Assembly: GCA_955652855.1 (NCBI GenBank)
Contig: CATPCN010000612.1
Span: 1-8,209, forward strand
Length of the DNA: 8,209 nucleotides
Direction of reading: 5' to 3'
From: an uncultured Chthoniobacterales bacterium
Lineage (GTDB): Bacteria; Verrucomicrobiota; Verrucomicrobiae; Chthoniobacterales; UBA10450
A program made the translations under genes and the position numbers. Under the pieces are notes generated by a model that was given only the letters and a program-made list of their open reading frames with translations, was not told the DNA's origin and did not search any database. This document shows, one piece after another, positions 6,471 to 8,209 of this stretch. The stretch's first letter is position 1; each line of letters opens with the position of its first letter.

Positions 6471-7229
6471 TTGAGCCGCGCTGACCTTCTCAAACCTTCT
6501 TTCACTGCGTTCGCAGCGCTTGGCGCAATCCTTCTCTCTGGATGCGAAGCGACCAAAACGAGTTCGCGCACTCTTCCCGCGTACGAAGCGCCGATTGCCA
6601 GGACCGATTTTCAGAACGTTCGCACGACTGCTTACACGCACACCGAGGCGGACCACACTCAATACACGAATCACAATGCTCTCGGCGGAGAACTGCACGC
6701 CGCCGGTCCGGCGATTCATCGAGCGGAAAATGTGGCGCGCGCCATTCCGGTCTCCGACACCGACGATGTCGATATTCGGCGCGTATCGAATTCAACGTTC
6801 CAACCATTCTCTCTGGAGGAGTCAAGATCGACAACGACCACGGTGAAGACTACGCGAGTGACAAAGACGACGCGCGGATCGAAACGGGCGGTGGCAGTTT
6901 CAAAGAAACCGCCAAGAATCGGTAGCGCAGCGGCGGATTGGGGACGTTGGCCGATGGGAACGACGTTCCGTTTGATTTCGACCGGACAAATTTATCGCGT
7001 GGATGATTACGGTTGGGCGCTCTCCGGCCGCAACACGATCGATCTCTACATGGCGACGCGGCGCGACATGAACACGTGGGGGGCGCGTCAGGAGCCGATC
7101 CAAATTTTGCAATGGGGCGACCGGCAGGAGAGTCTGCGCTTCCTCGAATCAAAACAGAACTACAAACACATTCACCGCATGGTCCTGGAGTTGCAAGGCA
7201 ACGAGCAGGAAGCGGCGGCGTTGCAGTAA
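6471..7229 (+). CDS. 3D-domain (double-psi beta-barrel) lipoprotein with low-complexity insert
   Basis: This is a 252-residue predicted lipoprotein. A short basic N-region (Arg3, Lys8), a hydrophobic core (about 11-22) and the lipobox L-S-G-C (22-25) predict cleavage before Cys25 and lipid anchoring. The mature part has an RTTAYTHTEADHTQYTNHNALGGEL block (51-75). A ~75-residue variable region ends in a Ser/Thr/Lys/Arg-rich stretch (118-148), and the second block is GSAAADWGRWPMGTTFRL (151-168), YRVDDYGWALSGRNTIDLYM (175-194) and MNTWGARQEPIQIL (200-213). The second block is the 3D domain, named for its conserved aspartates (here Asp178/179 and Asp191); such domains occur in cell-wall-active and lytic-transglycosylase-like proteins. 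The role is probably in the envelope; enzymatic activity is unproven. The TTG start at 6471 is chosen because the frame closes at a stop at 6441 and this start gives a proper signal peptide. No Shine-Dalgarno sequence is visible. Confidence 0.8.
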   Translation: MSRADLLKPSFTAFAALGAILLSGCEATKTSSRTLPAYEAPIARTDFQNVRTTAYTHTEADHTQYTNHNALGGELHAAGPAIHRAENVARAIPVSDTDDVDIRRVSNSTFQPFSLEESRSTTTTVKTTRVTKTTRGSKRAVAVSKKPPRIGSAAADWGRWPMGTTFRLISTGQIYRVDDYGWALSGRNTIDLYMATRRDMNTWGARQEPIQILQWGDRQESLRFLESKQNYKHIHRMVLELQGNEQEAAALQ

Positions 7230-7448
7230 TGTCGATTTTCGAAGCAACAACCGAGAGAGGAAAATAATTAAAAGCTTAGCTTTGCAAGCCCTGCGCCGTT
7301 GGCAGATGCGCAATCGAATACTTTCGAGCGCTGCGATTTGGAATGTCGGCCGCATCACATGTTTTTTGCGGATGCGACTAGCGAGCGGACCGCAGTAGAA
7401 TTTCTCTTCCTGTCATTTCGGGCGAAGTCGAGGCGCGTAATTCGCGGT
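7230..7448. other. Intergenic region between convergent lipoprotein and tdh genes
   Basis: This 219-nt stretch has no convincing gene; an open frame running from 7299 into tdh is antisense to it and lacks codon logic. It holds a small AT-rich palindrome (AAAGCTTAGCTTT, 7271-7283), a weak CGCATC/GATGCG stem around 7351-7376, and the repeat half-copy at 7412-7433. No intrinsic terminator with a strong stem and U tract is evident for either gene. Confidence 0.6.
7412..7433. repeat. Half-copy of the palindromic repeat, reverse orientation (copy 3)
   Basis: The complement of this segment matches 931-953 of copy 1 at about 20 of 22 aligned bases with one single-base gap. The decamer CGCGTAATTC lies immediately beyond it (7434-7443), and the same decamer also occurs 22 nt beyond copy 1 (975-984), so it may belong to the element. 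It lies 15 nt after the tdh stop (tdh is on the - strand), so it may be in the tdh 3' untranslated region. Confidence 0.6.
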
Positions 7449-8209
7449 TCAGCGCTCGCTCCAATCGAGCACGATCTTGCCGGAATTGCCGGATTTCATG
7501 AGCTCGATCGCTTCTTTGAATTGGGTGTAAGGGAAGCGGTGCGTGATGACTGGCGAAATGTCGAGACCGCTCTGAATCATGGCGGTCATCTTGTACCACG
7601 TCTCGTACATCTCGCGGCCATAAATTCCTTTGATGGTGAGCTGATTAAAGACGACCAAATTCCAATCGATCGCAGCGCTGCCGGGCATGATACCGAGGAG
7701 CGCGATCTTACCGCCGTGAAACATGGCAGGTAGCAAATCGGTCATTGCTTTCGGGTTGCCGGACATTTCGAGCGCGACATCGAAACCTTCTTTCATGCCG
7801 AGCTGTTTCATTGCATCGGCGAGAGTGGCCGAACGCACATCGATCCCGAAAACATTCGGGCCCATTTTTTTGGCAAGATCGAGCCGATAAGGATTGATGT
7901 CGGTGATGACGACATTGCGCGCGCCGGCGTGCTGACAAATCGCAACGGCCATGCAACCGATTGGCCCCGCGCCGGTGATGAGCACGTCTTCGCCGATCAA
8001 ATCGAACGAGAGCGCGGTGTGCGTGGCGTTGCCTAACGGATCGAAACAGGAGAGCACATCGAGCGGAATGTTGGGATCGGCATGCCAGACGTTTGATGTC
8101 GGGATGGACAAATACTCGGCGAATGCGCCTTGTCGATTTACGCCGACTCCCTGCGTGTTCGGACAAAGATGACGCCGGCCGGCGAGACAATTCCGGCAAT
8201 GTCCGCAAA
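7449..8209 (-). CDS. tdh: L-threonine 3-dehydrogenase, 5' end outside window
   Basis: This is the C-terminal ~252 residues of a zinc-dependent medium-chain dehydrogenase. It oxidises L-threonine with NAD+ to 2-amino-3-oxobutyrate, the substrate of Kbl. The frame is open to the window edge. Its first complete codons read [15 protein letters not shown], the four-Cys structural zinc loop (Cys1, 4, 7 and 15 of the visible part), followed by [14 protein letters not shown] as in E. coli Tdh. The NAD-binding Rossmann motif is GAGPIG (visible residues 79-84), with Asp103 in VITDINPYR at the end of the second strand. [14 protein letters not shown](Y)ETWYKM and ITHRF complete the Tdh signature. About 90 N-terminal residues, including most catalytic zinc ligands, are outside. 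The TGA stop is at 7449-7451. kbl is on the same strand downstream but separated by two unrelated genes. The identification is very secure. Confidence 0.96.
   Translation of the reverse strand, partial: CGHCRNCLAGRRHLCPNTQGVGVNRQGAFAEYLSIPTSNVWHADPNIPLDVLSCFDPLGNATHTALSFDLIGEDVLITGAGPIGCMAVAICQHAGARNVVITDINPYRLDLAKKMGPNVFGIDVRSATLADAMKQLGMKEGFDVALEMSGNPKAMTDLLPAMFHGGKIALLGIMPGSAAIDWNLVVFNQLTIKGIYGREMYETWYKMTAMIQSGLDISPVITHRFPYTQFKEAIELMKSGNSGKIVLDWSER

Noticed and set aside
7271..7283. AAAGCTTAGCTTT as a possible terminator after the lipoprotein gene
   Set aside because: The stem is short and AT-rich with a 1-3 nt loop, and no U tract follows it.
7299..7733. 144-residue + strand frame crossing the intergenic region into tdh
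   Set aside because: Most of it is antisense to tdh, and its middle includes the FRAKSR-type translation of the dispersed repeat.

Overview
The window is about 8.2 kb of moderately GC-rich, densely coding bacterial DNA. Eight protein genes are visible, and two are cut by the window edges. No rRNA, tRNA, CRISPR array or transposase gene was found. Gene content (a 3D-domain lipoprotein of the THTEADH type, a DUF3303 protein behind kbl, short intergenic palindromic repeats that translate as HVERSRDIP) and weak Shine-Dalgarno signals suggest a soil Verrucomicrobiota-like genome, perhaps Spartobacteria/Chthoniobacterales. This is an inference from general resemblance; no marker gene is present.

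Left part (1-3213, + strand): the end of a GCS2-family carboxylate-amine ligase, then an M29-type metallo-aminopeptidase-like gene, then, 3 nt further on, a large uncharacterised protein whose C-terminal half carries ATP-grasp-like motifs. Two putative ATP-dependent amide-bond-forming enzymes around a putative peptidase look like a small peptide or amide biosynthesis/remodelling cassette of unknown product. This is the best candidate for an undescribed system here.

Middle part (3231-6377, - strand): a DUF3303 protein and kbl (glycine C-acetyltransferase) form a tight pair, preceded by a 542-residue GT-C-type membrane glycosyltransferase. The left and middle blocks converge tail to tail with 17 nt between stop codons.

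Right part (6471-8209): a lipoprotein with a 3D (double-psi barrel) domain on the + strand, divergent from the glycosyltransferase, then the 3' part of tdh (threonine 3-dehydrogenase) on the - strand. tdh and kbl are the two steps of threonine breakdown to glycine and acetyl-CoA. They are normally adjacent, but here the glycosyltransferase and lipoprotein genes separate them, with repeat-like sequences in the junctions.

Non-coding structure: an inverted repeat at 872-953 supplies the last residues of the ligase gene. One good and one diverged half-copy lie in other intergenic regions. A tandem 10-bp direct repeat sits in the divergent promoter region. A 10-base word (AAGATCGACA or its complement) occurs 11 times by eye, which is far above chance.
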